From: Pleomorphomonas sp.
Lineage (GTDB): Bacteria > Pseudomonadota > Alphaproteobacteria > Rhizobiales > Pleomorphomonadaceae
Length of the DNA: 55,580 nucleotides
Assembly: GCA_029976075.1 (NCBI GenBank)
Contig: JARKNW010000147.1
Coordinates: 1-55,580 of the forward strand
Direction of reading: 5' to 3'
Part shown: positions 18,114 to 26,900 of the stretch, one piece after another
Layout of the letters: every line of letters starts with the position of its first letter
How positions within the stretch are numbered: the first letter of the stretch is position 1
The notes under the pieces: generated by a model
Databases searched by the model: none
What the model was told of the DNA's origin: nothing
Seen by the model: only the letters and a program-made list of their open reading frames with translations
Program-made: the position numbers and the translations under genes

Positions 18114-19379
18114 TCAGGAGAAGAGCGCCTGCCGCTCGGCCTTGGTCATCCGTTCGAAGGGATCATCGACGTCCTTGCCCTGACGCACCGTATCCGACAC
18201 TTCCTTCAGGGCCTCTATGGCAGAATCGACGGCTTCGGAGGCGATGGCCAGAGCTTCGTCGGTCGGCTCCTCGGTCACTTCCTGGTCGCTGGCGCTGGGT
18301 TCGGCCACGTCGACTTCCGGAGTGTCGGTAAGGTCGGTTGCCTCTTCGGGAATCTCGTCGGCGGTGTCGATCGCGTCGAACTCGATGCTGTCGGCAAGCT
18401 CGGCCGCCGTTTCGGCCGTCTCATCGTTAGCGTCGATGGCGTCGAACTCGATGCTGTCGGCGAGGGTCGCCGCGTCTTCCGAGGTGTCATCATCCATCGG
18501 GATCGCATCGAAGTCGATCTGCCCGTCCTCACCGACCATGGAAGCGGAGGGCTTGTGTTCGAGACCGGCCATGGCCTCGATACGCTCGAAGTCCATCTCG
18601 TCGATGGCATGGTTCGCCACGGCGTTGAGCGCTGCCTGATCGGCATCGGCATCCTCGACCAGCAGGTCGTCGACGAGGTTCTGCTCGATGCCTTCGCCGG
18701 CCAGAGCCGGACCGTTGAGCAGATGAGCGTCGGGGCGGTGATCGTGGGCGTTGACGGCGACGCGCCGGTCGGCGGAGGTGTTCTGCACCTCGTTCTCGTC
18801 CATGCCCCAGATCTCGATCATCGCGTTGATGCGGTTCTCAAGATAGCGCAGCACTTGCACGACCTTCTGCGTCCGCTGACCGGTAAGGTCCTGGAACGAG
18901 CAGGCCATGTAGATATTGGTGGTGAGGTTCTCGACCTCGTCGCACAGAGCGCCGTCGACGCCGGCTTCGCGCATCGTCCAGGCCAGTTCCTGGATCTTCT
19001 CGGCCGAACCGAGGATTTCCGAGGTGGCCCCTTCGGTCTGCTCGACGATGGCATCGAGTTCGTTGGAGGCGCGGTCGAAGCGGCTCAGTGGCGACCGGCC
19101 GTCGCTCTTGATCTGGGCAATCTCGAGCTTGGTGCGCTCGATGGCATCCTTCATCTCGCCGATGTCCAGGCGAATGCGATCGGCGTCGGGGCGACGCTCG
19201 CGCTTCAGCATGGTCTCGAGCCGGCCGATGGCTCCCATCACCAGGTCGGTATCGGCCGAGCGATGACGCCGCGCATACTCGAACAGGAACCAGCGGCCCT
19301 TCTCCGTTTCCATGACGGCGGCTTCGATGGCCTCGTAGTCGGATTCGCGCAACGGCGAGAGGGCTTGCGAATTATCCAT
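18114..19379 (-). CDS. cheZ: CheZ-like chemotaxis protein phosphatase with acidic repeat tail
   Basis: 421 residues. Residues about 30-200 form a long helical CheZ domain containing ACSFQDLTGQRTQKVVQVL, where the aspartate and glutamine of QDLTGQ correspond to the CheZ catalytic pair acting on CheY-P. Residues about 205-400 are acidic and low in complexity, with DSIEFDAID repeated 22 residues apart (66 bases in DNA near 18370-18480). The C-terminus DPFERMTKAERQALFS is a short amphipathic helix that could be the CheY-binding tail, as in enteric CheZ. The acidic linker is much longer than in E. coli CheZ (214 residues). No other che genes are in the window. Confidence 0.82.
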   Translation of the reverse strand: MDNSQALSPLRESDYEAIEAAVMETEKGRWFLFEYARRHRSADTDLVMGAIGRLETMLKRERRPDADRIRLDIGEMKDAIERTKLEIAQIKSDGRSPLSRFDRASNELDAIVEQTEGATSEILGSAEKIQELAWTMREAGVDGALCDEVENLTTNIYMACSFQDLTGQRTQKVVQVLRYLENRINAMIEIWGMDENEVQNTSADRRVAVNAHDHRPDAHLLNGPALAGEGIEQNLVDDLLVEDADADQAALNAVANHAIDEMDFERIEAMAGLEHKPSASMVGEDGQIDFDAIPMDDDTSEDAATLADSIEFDAIDANDETAETAAELADSIEFDAIDTADEIPEEATDLTDTPEVDVAEPSASDQEVTEEPTDEALAIASEAVDSAIEALKEVSDTVRQGKDVDDPFERMTKAERQALFS

Positions 19380-19441
19380 ATTTTCGCCGCAGACCCCTTT
19401 GTAGACTGAACAAGATATAGCTACAGCTAAAGTGTCAGCCG

Positions 19442-20746
19442 ATGACAGGCAAGCGATTCAAACTCGCGGGCCACTATCTTCGGCACGAATCCTTCACAAC
19501 GAGTTTATTCCGAGTTGCTCCGTTGACAAGAATGATCGGGCTGTTTGCCCCCGCCTATTTGATGAGCGCCTTTTATGCCATCGCCTTCTTCGTCAACGGT
19601 GTGCTGACCCCGTTCTTTCCGGTCCTCTTGCAGGTCAAGGGGCTCAGCGGCGAGCAGATCGCCTTCGTGCTGGCGACGCCCCAGGTGATGCGCATGTTCA
19701 CCATGCCGGTGGTGAGCGGCCTGTCGGACCGCGCAAGCGACCGGCGTCACGTGATGGCTGGCCTTGTCAGCCTGACGCTCGGTTTCTCCTTGCTGTTCGG
19801 CGTCGCGCATGGCGACATCGCGGTGATGGCCGTCGGCTCCATTCTTCTGGTGCTGTCCTATTGCGTCGGGCCGCTCGCCGATGCCTTCGCCATGATCATG
19901 GATCGCCATGGTCTTGGCGAGTATGGCAAGATGCGGCTCTGGGGCTCGGCGTCCTTCATCCTGGGCAACATCGTCGGCGGTTATGCCATGGAGCATTCCG
20001 GGTCGACGGCCGTCTATCTCCTGGTGCTGTTCGGCTTTGCCATCTCCATCGGCGCGACGGCGGCCATTCCGCCGGCACCGCCCGCCGCGGCCCAGTCGTC
20101 GGCTGCGGCGCTGACCGTGTTGCGCAAGCCGGCCTTTCTGGCGGTGCTGCTCGGACACGCCGTCAACCAGGCAGGACACGCCACGCTCTACAGTTTCGGC
20201 ACGATCCTGTGGCGAGCCAACGGTTTCTCGGACTTCACCATCGGTATCTTCTGGGCCATCGGCGTCGTCGCCGAGATCATCCTGTTCGCGCTGGCCGGCC
20301 GGATGTTCCGGGTGGTCTCCCCGCTCAAGCTGATGGCGGGAGGAGCGGTGATCGGCTGCCTGCGCTGGTTGCTGTTCTCGATGGACCTGCCGCTGTTGCC
20401 GACGCTGGTGCTGCAGGTCATGCATGCCGGCTCCTTCGCGCTCGCCCACATCGGGTTGATGCGGTTCCTGCGCGAGGTGGTGCCAACCGAGCGCGCCGCT
20501 TCCGCGCAGGGCACCTTCGTTATCTTCAATGGCCTTGCCATGGCGCTTGGCACGGCGCTGGCCGGCCGGCTGGTGCCGACGCTTGGCTCGAACACCTATG
20601 TGGTGATGTCGATCTTTCCGATCCTGGGCCTGATCATCCTTACGGCGGCTGGCGGCGGCGCCCGGCGTCTGCCGGCCCACGACGCTTCGTTCACGGTGAC
20701 CGGTGCCGAAGAGCTGATGCCGCCGCCCGAGGCTCCCGCTCGTTGA
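19442..20746 (+). CDS. MFS transporter (MFS_1-like / HcaT-type)
   Basis: 434 residues with about twelve hydrophobic helices. The first (about 33-55) is followed by the loop GLSDRASDRRHVMAG, the MFS loop 2-3 motif. YGKMRLWGSASFILGNIVGG is characteristic of the HcaT/LacY-related branch (MFS_1_like). An ATG at 19532 (MIGLFAPAYL) is a plausible alternative start, removing 30 residues. Substrates of this branch include aromatic acids and nucleosides; none can be assigned. It is divergent from cheZ and convergent with a dipeptide epimerase gene. Confidence 0.85.
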   Translation: MTGKRFKLAGHYLRHESFTTSLFRVAPLTRMIGLFAPAYLMSAFYAIAFFVNGVLTPFFPVLLQVKGLSGEQIAFVLATPQVMRMFTMPVVSGLSDRASDRRHVMAGLVSLTLGFSLLFGVAHGDIAVMAVGSILLVLSYCVGPLADAFAMIMDRHGLGEYGKMRLWGSASFILGNIVGGYAMEHSGSTAVYLLVLFGFAISIGATAAIPPAPPAAAQSSAAALTVLRKPAFLAVLLGHAVNQAGHATLYSFGTILWRANGFSDFTIGIFWAIGVVAEIILFALAGRMFRVVSPLKLMAGGAVIGCLRWLLFSMDLPLLPTLVLQVMHAGSFALAHIGLMRFLREVVPTERAASAQGTFVIFNGLAMALGTALAGRLVPTLGSNTYVVMSIFPILGLIILTAAGGGARRLPAHDASFTVTGAEELMPPPEAPAR

Positions 20747-20772
20747 TCCCGCTGCGGCGTCTCGCGCCGGCT

Positions 20773-21753
20773 TCAGCCCCAGAGATCGGGGTAGGGCGGA
20801 TGGACGATCGAGCCTGAGAACATCAGACCCGGCAGGCGATCGCGCGCCAGGAGCAGCGGGCCGTCGATGTCGGCATATTGGGCGCGCTGTGCGGCGACGA
20901 AGGCCGGCGCCATGGCGAGCGAGCTCGATACCATGCAGCCGACCATGACGATCAGTCCCTCTTCCTCGGCGGCGGCGATCATGTCCAGCGCCTCGGTCAG
21001 GCCACCGGTCTTGTCCAGCTTGACATTGACGGCATCGTAGCGACCGACCAGCCGCTTGATGTCGGCCGTGGTGTGGGCGCTTTCGTCGGCACAGACGGGA
21101 ACCGGGCGCTTGGCCTCGGTGAGGTAGTCATCAGCCCCGGCAGGCAGCGGCTGTTCGATCATGGCGACGCCGAGCTCGATGCACGCTTCCATCATCTCCG
21201 GGAACATCTCCGGCGTCCAGCCTTCGTTGGCGTCGACGATGATGCGGCTGCGCGGAGCGGCCCGGCGAATGGCGACGAGGCGTTCGCGGCCGCCGTCGCC
21301 GCCGAGCTTGACCTTGAGCGTCGGACGGTCGCTGGCCGACTTGGCGGCGGCGGCCATGGCATCGACGCTGTCGAGCGAAATGGTGAAGGCCGTGTTGACC
21401 GGCTCGAGAGGTGGCAGGCCCAGCAGATGGGCGACACCGCGCTGCGAGGTCTTGGCCTCGAGGTCGATCAGCGCGCAATCGAGCGCGTTGCGAGCGGCTC
21501 CGGGCGCCAGGGTGTTCCGCAAGGCAAAGCGGTCTCCACCCCTTTCGATGAAAGCGCGCGCGCTCTCGATCTGGGCGATGACGCTTTCGACCGACTCGCC
21601 GTAGTGGGCGTAGGGAACGCCTTCTCCGCGCCCAGACACAGCTCCCTCGCTGATGGTGGCGACCACCACGATCGCCTCCGTCTTGGAGCCGCGTGAGATG
21701 GTGAACGTGCCGGCGATCGGGAAACTTTCGACGGCTGTGCTGAGCTTACGCAA
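20773..21753 (-). CDS. Dipeptide epimerase (L-Ala-D/L-Glu epimerase type, enolase superfamily)
   Basis: 326 residues from a TTG start at 21753, which has GAGG six bases upstream and begins (L/M)RKLSTAVESFPIAGTFTIS, the normal beginning of this family. The frame stays open to 21864, but that part looks non-coding. The barrel carries TLKVKLGG (KxK general base), VDANEGW, MIEQPLP, ADES and VNVKLDKTGG (second lysine), giving the metal ligands and both catalytic lysines. The enzyme epimerises L-Ala-D-Glu from murein recycling or related dipeptides. Which dipeptide is used cannot be decided here. Confidence 0.88.
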   Translation of the reverse strand: MRKLSTAVESFPIAGTFTISRGSKTEAIVVVATISEGAVSGRGEGVPYAHYGESVESVIAQIESARAFIERGGDRFALRNTLAPGAARNALDCALIDLEAKTSQRGVAHLLGLPPLEPVNTAFTISLDSVDAMAAAAKSASDRPTLKVKLGGDGGRERLVAIRRAAPRSRIIVDANEGWTPEMFPEMMEACIELGVAMIEQPLPAGADDYLTEAKRPVPVCADESAHTTADIKRLVGRYDAVNVKLDKTGGLTEALDMIAAAEEEGLIVMVGCMVSSSLAMAPAFVAAQRAQYADIDGPLLLARDRLPGLMFSGSIVHPPYPDLWG

Positions 21754-22277
21754 GGCGACCTCACATTGATTCCCGCGCGGATAGGGCGGCTTCCATCGAT
21801 GCCGCAGGCGATGCGCCGGAAAACACCACATCGTGGGGACCGAACAACTGTCTGTTTCGGTCAACTTTGTCCATCAGTTGCTCCACGGACGCCAGGTTCG
21901 CCCGTCCGAAGCAAGGACTAGAGTAAAGACATCAATGCGGAATGGGAATCCTTAAAGGGGGCTCGCTATGTCGAAACCCTTATCTTTGGTCTAGGGTCCC
22001 AGCCGCGATCGGCGGATTTCAGTCCGGACTCGGCTGCCAAAGGCGAGCCTTCCGCCCCGAAACATTTGGTTACGACAGCGGTCTGGACGTCGGCGATGCC
22101 GGTCGGCTTGTATCGGGCGCAAATAAATGCCCGAGTCGAGGGAACTTGCCCCCTCGTCTCACGCTTTTGGGAATGGGCGGATGATCGTTCAAGGCTGGCG
22201 CCGGAAGGTGGGGCTGATGTATCGTGCGCGAAGACGCGGCGCTTCCGGCGCGGCTCAGGTCCTCGAGGAGAGGTGGC
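21754..22277. other. Intergenic region between dipeptide epimerase and mlaE-like gene
   Basis: About 520 bases between divergent genes. Short open frames here (for example an 80-codon plus-strand frame at 21942-22184) lack a ribosome site and any recognisable sequence. I see no RNA gene, hairpin with T tract or repeat. It presumably holds the two promoters. Confidence 0.5.
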
Positions 22278-23393
22278 GTGCAGTCGGCTGACGGGGCGCG
22301 GAACGATGAGACGGTGCTCGGCATAGCCGGCGACTGGACGGTGGAGACCGTGGGCGAGGTGTTGCCCACCATCTCCGGAAAAGTGGCTCCCGGCCACCAT
22401 CTGGTATTCGACGGCACCGACCTCGGGCGCCTCGACACCGCTGGCGCGTGGGCGCTGATCGGCCTGATGCGGCAGCAGGAAGAGGCCGGCGGCTCGAGCG
22501 AGCTCAAGGATTTTCCGAAACCTGCCGCGGCGCTGATTGCCGAGATCGAGCCGCTTGGCCGCGAACAGTTGCCTGTGCCGGAACGACCCAATCCCGTTAC
22601 CTGGACGCTGGAAGAGGTCGGTCGCGGTGCGGCGGGCATCGTCGACGACGGCTTTCTGATGCTGGCTACCCTTGGCGAGGCGTCGACGGCCTTCTTCAAT
22701 GTGGCGCTCATGCGCCGTCGCATGCGCTGGGCCGCCTTTTTCAACAACATCAGCAGGGCAGCCATCCAGGCGGTGCCGATCATCGCCCTGATGAGCTTTC
22801 TGGTCGGCATGATCATCGCCCAGCAGGGTGGCTTTTACCTGTCGAGCTATGGCGCCAACCTTCTGGTGGTGGATCTCGTCGGTGTCTTGACCTGCCGCGA
22901 GCTTGGCGTGCTGCTCACCGCCATCATGATCGCCGGCCGCTCGGGTGCCGCCTATACCGCCGAACTCGGCTCGATGAAGATGCGCGAGGAAGTCGACGCG
23001 CTGAAGGTCCTCGGCCTCTCTCCGGTGGAAGTGCTGGTGCTGCCGCGTCTTATGGCTCTGATCATCTCTCTGCCGATCCTGACACTGGTCTCCGACCTGG
23101 CGGCACTGGCTGGCGCATGGGTTGTCGGCCTCTATTACCTCGGGATCCCGACCGACGTATTTCTGACCCGTCTCAAGGCGGCGTTGACGGTCACGCACGT
23201 CCTGATCGGCTTTTCCAAGGCGCCGTTCATGGCGGCGATCATCGGTCTCATCGCTTCGATCGAGGGCATGAAGGTGAAAGGTTCGGCCGAGTCGCTTGGC
23301 GAGCACACCACGGCGGCCGTGGTGAAGGCCATCTTCATGGTGGTGGTGACCGACGGTGTTTTCGCCATGATCTTTGCGACGATCGGAATCTGA
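22278..23393 (+). CDS. mlaE: MlaE-family ABC permease with N-terminal STAS domain
   Basis: 371 residues from the GTG at 22278, preceded by GAGGAGAGG; a GTG at 22224 is possible but less well placed. Residues 1-95 resemble a STAS domain (MlaB-like; LVFDGTDLGRLDTAGAWALIGL), fused here to the permease as is common in alphaproteobacteria. Residues about 150-370 are the MlaE permease, with AIMIAGRSGAAYTAELGSM and the coupling helix MREEVDALKVLGLSP. It is the first gene of a four-gene plus-strand operon for phospholipid traffic between the membranes. Confidence 0.93.
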   Translation: MQSADGARNDETVLGIAGDWTVETVGEVLPTISGKVAPGHHLVFDGTDLGRLDTAGAWALIGLMRQQEEAGGSSELKDFPKPAAALIAEIEPLGREQLPVPERPNPVTWTLEEVGRGAAGIVDDGFLMLATLGEASTAFFNVALMRRRMRWAAFFNNISRAAIQAVPIIALMSFLVGMIIAQQGGFYLSSYGANLLVVDLVGVLTCRELGVLLTAIMIAGRSGAAYTAELGSMKMREEVDALKVLGLSPVEVLVLPRLMALIISLPILTLVSDLAALAGAWVVGLYYLGIPTDVFLTRLKAALTVTHVLIGFSKAPFMAAIIGLIASIEGMKVKGSAESLGEHTTAAVVKAIFMVVVTDGVFAMIFATIGI

Positions 23394-23396
23394 CGG

Positions 23397-24191
23397 ATGG
23401 CTGGCGAGACGGCGCGACGAGACGGGAACGGGCGGGAGGCGGTGATCGCAGCTCGCGGCCTCGTCGTCGGATTTTCCGGGGAGCCTATCCTCGATGGGCT
23501 CGACATCGACGTCTGGCGCGGCGAAATCCTGGGGATCGTCGGTGGCTCTGGTACGGGCAAATCGGTGCTTCTCAGGACCCTCATCGGCCTCAATACGCGC
23601 TCGGCCGGGGCCATCGAGGTGTTCGGCAAGGATTTCGACGGTCTGTCCGGCCAGGAGAGACAGAAGATAGGGCGCCGCTGGGGCGTTCTGTTTCAGCAGG
23701 GCGCGCTGTTTTCATCGCTCACAGTGCTGCAGAACGTGGCGGTGCCGTTACGCGAACACATGCATCTTCCCGATAGCCTTGCCGAGGAACTCGCCCGGCT
23801 GAAGATCGAACTGGCCGGTTTGCCGGCGGACTCCTGTACCAAGTTTCCGGCCGAGCTCTCCGGCGGCATGATCAAGCGCGTGGCACTGGCGCGGGCCCTG
23901 GTGCTGGACCCCGACATCGTGTTCCTTGACGAACCGACGGCAGGGCTCGATCCGATTGGCGCGGCCGAGTTCGACCAGTTGATCCTGAAACTGCGCGATA
24001 CCCTCGGCCTGACCGTGTTCATGGTGACACACGACCTCGACAGCCTTGTCACCATCACCGACCGTATCGCCGTGCTGGGTAACCGCCGTGTTCTCGTCGA
24101 TGGTACATTCGCCGAGCTCAAGTCCTTCGACCATCCGTGGGTGCGCGCCTACTTCAATGGCCCGCGCGCCGAGCACTTCACCTTCGAATAG
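23397..24191 (+). CDS. mlaF: MlaF-like ABC transporter ATP-binding protein
   Basis: 264 residues. Walker A is GGSGTGKS at about residue 48, the signature is LSGGM, and Walker B with the D-loop is IVFLDEPTAGLDP. The Q-loop reads LFQQGALFSSLTVLQNV, a form typical of the MlaF group. It begins three bases after the permease stop and drives lipid transport through the MlaE-like channel with the MCE protein encoded next. Confidence 0.94.
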   Translation: MAGETARRDGNGREAVIAARGLVVGFSGEPILDGLDIDVWRGEILGIVGGSGTGKSVLLRTLIGLNTRSAGAIEVFGKDFDGLSGQERQKIGRRWGVLFQQGALFSSLTVLQNVAVPLREHMHLPDSLAEELARLKIELAGLPADSCTKFPAELSGGMIKRVALARALVLDPDIVFLDEPTAGLDPIGAAEFDQLILKLRDTLGLTVFMVTHDLDSLVTITDRIAVLGNRRVLVDGTFAELKSFDHPWVRAYFNGPRAEHFTFE

Positions 24192-24199
24192 GAAACGCC

Positions 24200-25852
24200 A
24201 TGGAATCTCGGGCCAACTATGCGGTGATCGGCGGGTTCGTCCTGATCATGCTGACGATCGGCCTTGTGTTTCTCGGCTGGCTCAGCAATGCCGGCCAGAA
24301 CCAGCGGCAGGCCGAAGTGCGCGTGGTGTTCTCCGGCGCGGTAACCGGGCTTTCGACGGGTTCGTCGGTGCTGTTCAACGGCATCAAGATCGGCGAGGTT
24401 CGCGATCTTCGTCTCGACGAGAAGGATCCGCGCACCGTTATCGCCATCGTCCGTGTCAATCGCGATGTACCGATCAAGACGGATACGCGCGCCACGTTGT
24501 CCTATCAGGGGCTTACCGGCGCAGCGACCCTGCAGCTCGAAGGCGGTTCGCGTAATGCGCCCAGCCTGTTCGATGCGGCAACCGACGGCATGCCGACGAT
24601 GCCGGCGGAGATATCGCCTTTCCAGGATATCCTCGAAAGTGCCCGCAATGTGCTGACCCGCGCCGACAGCGCCATGGCGGCGATCGACGACTTCATCACG
24701 GAGAACGGTCCAGCCTTCAACCGCACCGTCAACAATGTCGAGAAGTTCTCGGCGGCGCTCGCCGACAATTCCGACAACATCTCCAAGGCGATGGGGTCGA
24801 TCTCATCGGCTGCCGACTCGATCGGCGACATCTCGCGCGACCTCAAGGGGGCTGCGGCGCAGGTGACGCGCATTCTCGATGCGGTCGACCCGCAGCGGGT
24901 AACCGAGATCACCGAGCGGCTGACGGAGTCTTCGGAGCGGCTGACCGCCGTGCTTGAACGGGCGAAGGTCATTGCCGATGGCATCGATCCCGAGGCGGTC
25001 AATGGGGTCGTCAAGAACGTCGCCGATGCGGCACGGACCCTCGACGAAACGGTCGCCCAGGCCAAGGCCATTCTGGGAGCGGTCGATCCCAAGGCCGTCG
25101 ATCGGCTGGTGACGAGTGTGACCGCCACCTCCGACGAGTTGCGGACCACCGCTGCCCGGGCCGATGCTGTGCTTGCCGCCGTCGATACAGAGAAGGTGAA
25201 GTCGGTCGTCGCGGCGGTCGATACGGCCTCGCAGAACATCGCGGCGGCTTCCGGATCGCTCGGCATGGTGGTCGATGACGCCCGGCAGACGATCGGCGCG
25301 GCGCGTGGCGTCGTCGAGGCGGTCGATCCGGCCAAGGTGCGCTCGACGGTGACCGACGTCAGCGATTTCGCAGCGATGCTCAAGGGCTACAAGCCGCAGA
25401 TCGATGCCATCATGGCCGATGTCAATCGTGCCTCGGCCAGTCTCGCCAACCTCGGTGATACCATTGATGCGCGCAGACCCGACGTCGACAGCATCGTGCG
25501 GGATACCCGCACGCTGGCCGAACAGTTGAACGGTATCGCTGCCCGCGCCGACGGAATCCTTCAGAAGGTCGATGGCTATGTGACCGGCGATGGGCAGGGT
25601 CTGGTGGCGGAGGCGACTGCGGCCGCCAAGTCGATCCGCGAGGTGGCCGACAAGCTCAATCAGCAGGTCGGCCCCATCGCCGACAATGTCTCGAAGTTTT
25701 CAACGCGCGGGCTTGATAGCGTCGTGGCCCTGGCAGATCAGGGCCGGCAGGCATTGGCACGGCTTGACCGCGTGCTGCAGGGCGTCGAAAAGAATCCGCA
25801 ACAGTTCATCTTCGGCGGGCAGGGCGTGCCTGAATACGCGCCGCGGAGGTAG
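24200..25852 (+). CDS. MlaD-like MCE-domain protein with long repeat tail
   Basis: 550 residues from the ATG at 24200. One N-terminal membrane helix (about 8-27) is followed by a single MCE domain (about 38-117, with TGLSTGSSVLFNGIKIGEV and the conserved YQGLTG). Residues about 145-530 are predicted helical. Within them AVDPxxV-type motifs recur exactly every 33 residues (starting 228, 261, 294, 327) and once more at 374. E. coli MlaD has only 183 residues, so this belongs to the long-tailed MCE type whose helices may form a periplasm-spanning tube. It probably binds lipid between the inner-membrane complex and the outer membrane. Confidence 0.9.
   Translation: MESRANYAVIGGFVLIMLTIGLVFLGWLSNAGQNQRQAEVRVVFSGAVTGLSTGSSVLFNGIKIGEVRDLRLDEKDPRTVIAIVRVNRDVPIKTDTRATLSYQGLTGAATLQLEGGSRNAPSLFDAATDGMPTMPAEISPFQDILESARNVLTRADSAMAAIDDFITENGPAFNRTVNNVEKFSAALADNSDNISKAMGSISSAADSIGDISRDLKGAAAQVTRILDAVDPQRVTEITERLTESSERLTAVLERAKVIADGIDPEAVNGVVKNVADAARTLDETVAQAKAILGAVDPKAVDRLVTSVTATSDELRTTAARADAVLAAVDTEKVKSVVAAVDTASQNIAAASGSLGMVVDDARQTIGAARGVVEAVDPAKVRSTVTDVSDFAAMLKGYKPQIDAIMADVNRASASLANLGDTIDARRPDVDSIVRDTRTLAEQLNGIAARADGILQKVDGYVTGDGQGLVAEATAAAKSIREVADKLNQQVGPIADNVSKFSTRGLDSVVALADQGRQALARLDRVLQGVEKNPQQFIFGGQGVPEYAPRR
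24881..25420 (+). repeat. 33-residue (99-bp) repeats in the MCE protein tail
   Basis: Motifs AVDPQRV, GIDPEAV, AVDPKAV and AVDTEKV are spaced exactly 33 residues apart, with AVDPAKV 47 residues further on. Thirty-three is three times eleven, consistent with an 11-residue helical periodicity. The repeat is degenerate at DNA level. Confidence 0.75.
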
Positions 25853-25858
25853 GAGGCG

Positions 25859-26482
25859 ATGTTGGTTGCTGTTCATGCGGATCGGCGGATGGTTCCCGCT
25901 GCGGCACTGTTGCTCGCCTTGGCTCTCGCGGGCTGTTCGACGCTCGGTCTCGGATCGACGCCCAAGCCGGATGCGATCTTCGATCTTGCGGTTCCCACCT
26001 CGTTCGATGGTGCGGCCAAGCGGTCGTCGGCCCAGCTCCTGGTGCCATCGCCGACGACCAGCGATGCGTTGTCCACGGCACGGATCGCCGTGCGCGCCGG
26101 CGGCGGGTCGATTTCCTATTTGCCCGGTGTGTCGTGGTCCGATCAGTTGCCATCCCTGGTCCAGACGAACACGGTGCGGGCCTTCGAGAACTCCGGACGT
26201 TTCAGGGCAGTGGGCAAGCCGGGTGAGAGTCTGGCCATCGACGATCAGGTGATTGTCGATGTTCGCGCCTTCGAACTCGACGTTACCGGCTCGCCGGCTG
26301 CGCACGTTACGCTTGGCGTGAAGTTGCTGGATGAGCGCACCGGCAAGGTGCGGGCTACCCAGGTATTCGACGTCAACCGGCCTGCGGCGTCGGACCGTCC
26401 CAAGGATGCCATTGCCGCGATCAACCAGGCCGCTTCCGCTGCGGTGGCCGAAGTGGTGAGCTGGACGGCGTCGGCGCTTTAG
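25859..26482 (+). CDS. ABC-type transport auxiliary lipoprotein (PqiC/DUF330-like)
   Basis: 207 residues. After a basic start there is a hydrophobic segment with a lipobox LALAGC (cysteine at about residue 26), so the mature protein is lipid-anchored. Body motifs such as GGSISYLPGVSWSDQLPSL and QTNTVRAFENSGRF resemble ABC_trans_aux proteins, which accompany MCE transport operons. Ribosome site GGAGGT lies eight bases before the ATG, at the 3' end of the MCE gene. It probably completes the lipid transport path at the outer membrane. A 7-bp hairpin (26485-26506) without T tract follows. Confidence 0.85.
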   Translation: MLVAVHADRRMVPAAALLLALALAGCSTLGLGSTPKPDAIFDLAVPTSFDGAAKRSSAQLLVPSPTTSDALSTARIAVRAGGGSISYLPGVSWSDQLPSLVQTNTVRAFENSGRFRAVGKPGESLAIDDQVIVDVRAFELDVTGSPAAHVTLGVKLLDERTGKVRATQVFDVNRPAASDRPKDAIAAINQAASAAVAEVVSWTASAL

Positions 26483-26537
26483 GCGATGGGAGGCTGTCGT
26501 CCCATCCTGGCGTAGTCGATCGCCTGTCTCGCACCTG

Positions 26538-26643
26538 TAGAGCATTTCCGGTGAAAACAGGTTCGCCGGAAATGCTCTATCTCTTTGTGAAGTCGCAGTT
26601 CCCCGGCGGAAAACCGGTTCCCACTTTTCCTGGAATTGCTCTA
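26538..26643. repeat. RIME-like palindromic intergenic element
   Basis: About 106 bases bounded by near-identical inverted ends: TAGAGCATTTCCGG on the left and the reverse complement of TAGAGCAATTCCAGG on the right. The left half itself forms a perfect 13-bp inverted repeat (26539-26551 with 26566-26578). The right half contains GGAAAACCGGTTCCCACTTT, the core familiar from rhizobial intergenic mosaic elements. Such elements are non-coding and present in many genomic copies; this is the only one I see in the window. Confidence 0.82.
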
Positions 26644-26840
26644 GTGGCGCTCTCCCGCGATGGGCGTGGGGCGGGGATAGGGCTTGCGCCCCCCGGAAAG
26701 GCTGCGGCTTGTCTCGCAGTTGAGACGCTTCCCAGACCAGATCGGCGAGACAAAGACGGATCGTGGTTCGCAGATCTTTCCGCCTCTCAGGCTCCGTCGC
26801 ACGAGGGGCAGCGCTGTGGCGAAGAGGCCGAGAAAGGTCC
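26644..26840. other. Non-coding stretch between the RIME-like element and the merR promoter
   Basis: The gene-free span runs from 26483 to 26900 and holds the RIME-like element and the merR promoter. Between them I see no gene or RNA I can support. Confidence 0.45.
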
Positions 26841-26871
26841 TTGACTTAGAGTGCACTCTAAGCCGTATCTG
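26841..26871 (+). promoter_or_regulatory. MerR-type promoter with operator in an elongated spacer
   Basis: A -35 box TTGACT (26841-26846) and a -10 candidate TATCTG (26866-26871) are 19 bases apart. A perfect 18-bp palindrome CTTAGAGTGCACTCTAAG (26845-26862) fills the spacer. The long spacer with a central dyad is the hallmark of MerR activators, which untwist the DNA to activate. It resembles sites of the AdhR/NmlR-like group. It would make the merR gene autoregulated along with its partner. Confidence 0.85.
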
Positions 26872-26900
26872 TTTCTGCGTCGTGGCGAGAACAGGTGCTC

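Noticed and set aside
21942..22184. An 80-codon plus-strand frame before mlaE
   Set aside because: No plausible ribosome site, atypical composition and no recognisable family.
26538..26643. Insertion sequence or MITE carrying a transposase
   Set aside because: The element is only about 106 bases, has no open frame, and matches the palindromic rhizobial intergenic mosaic type.
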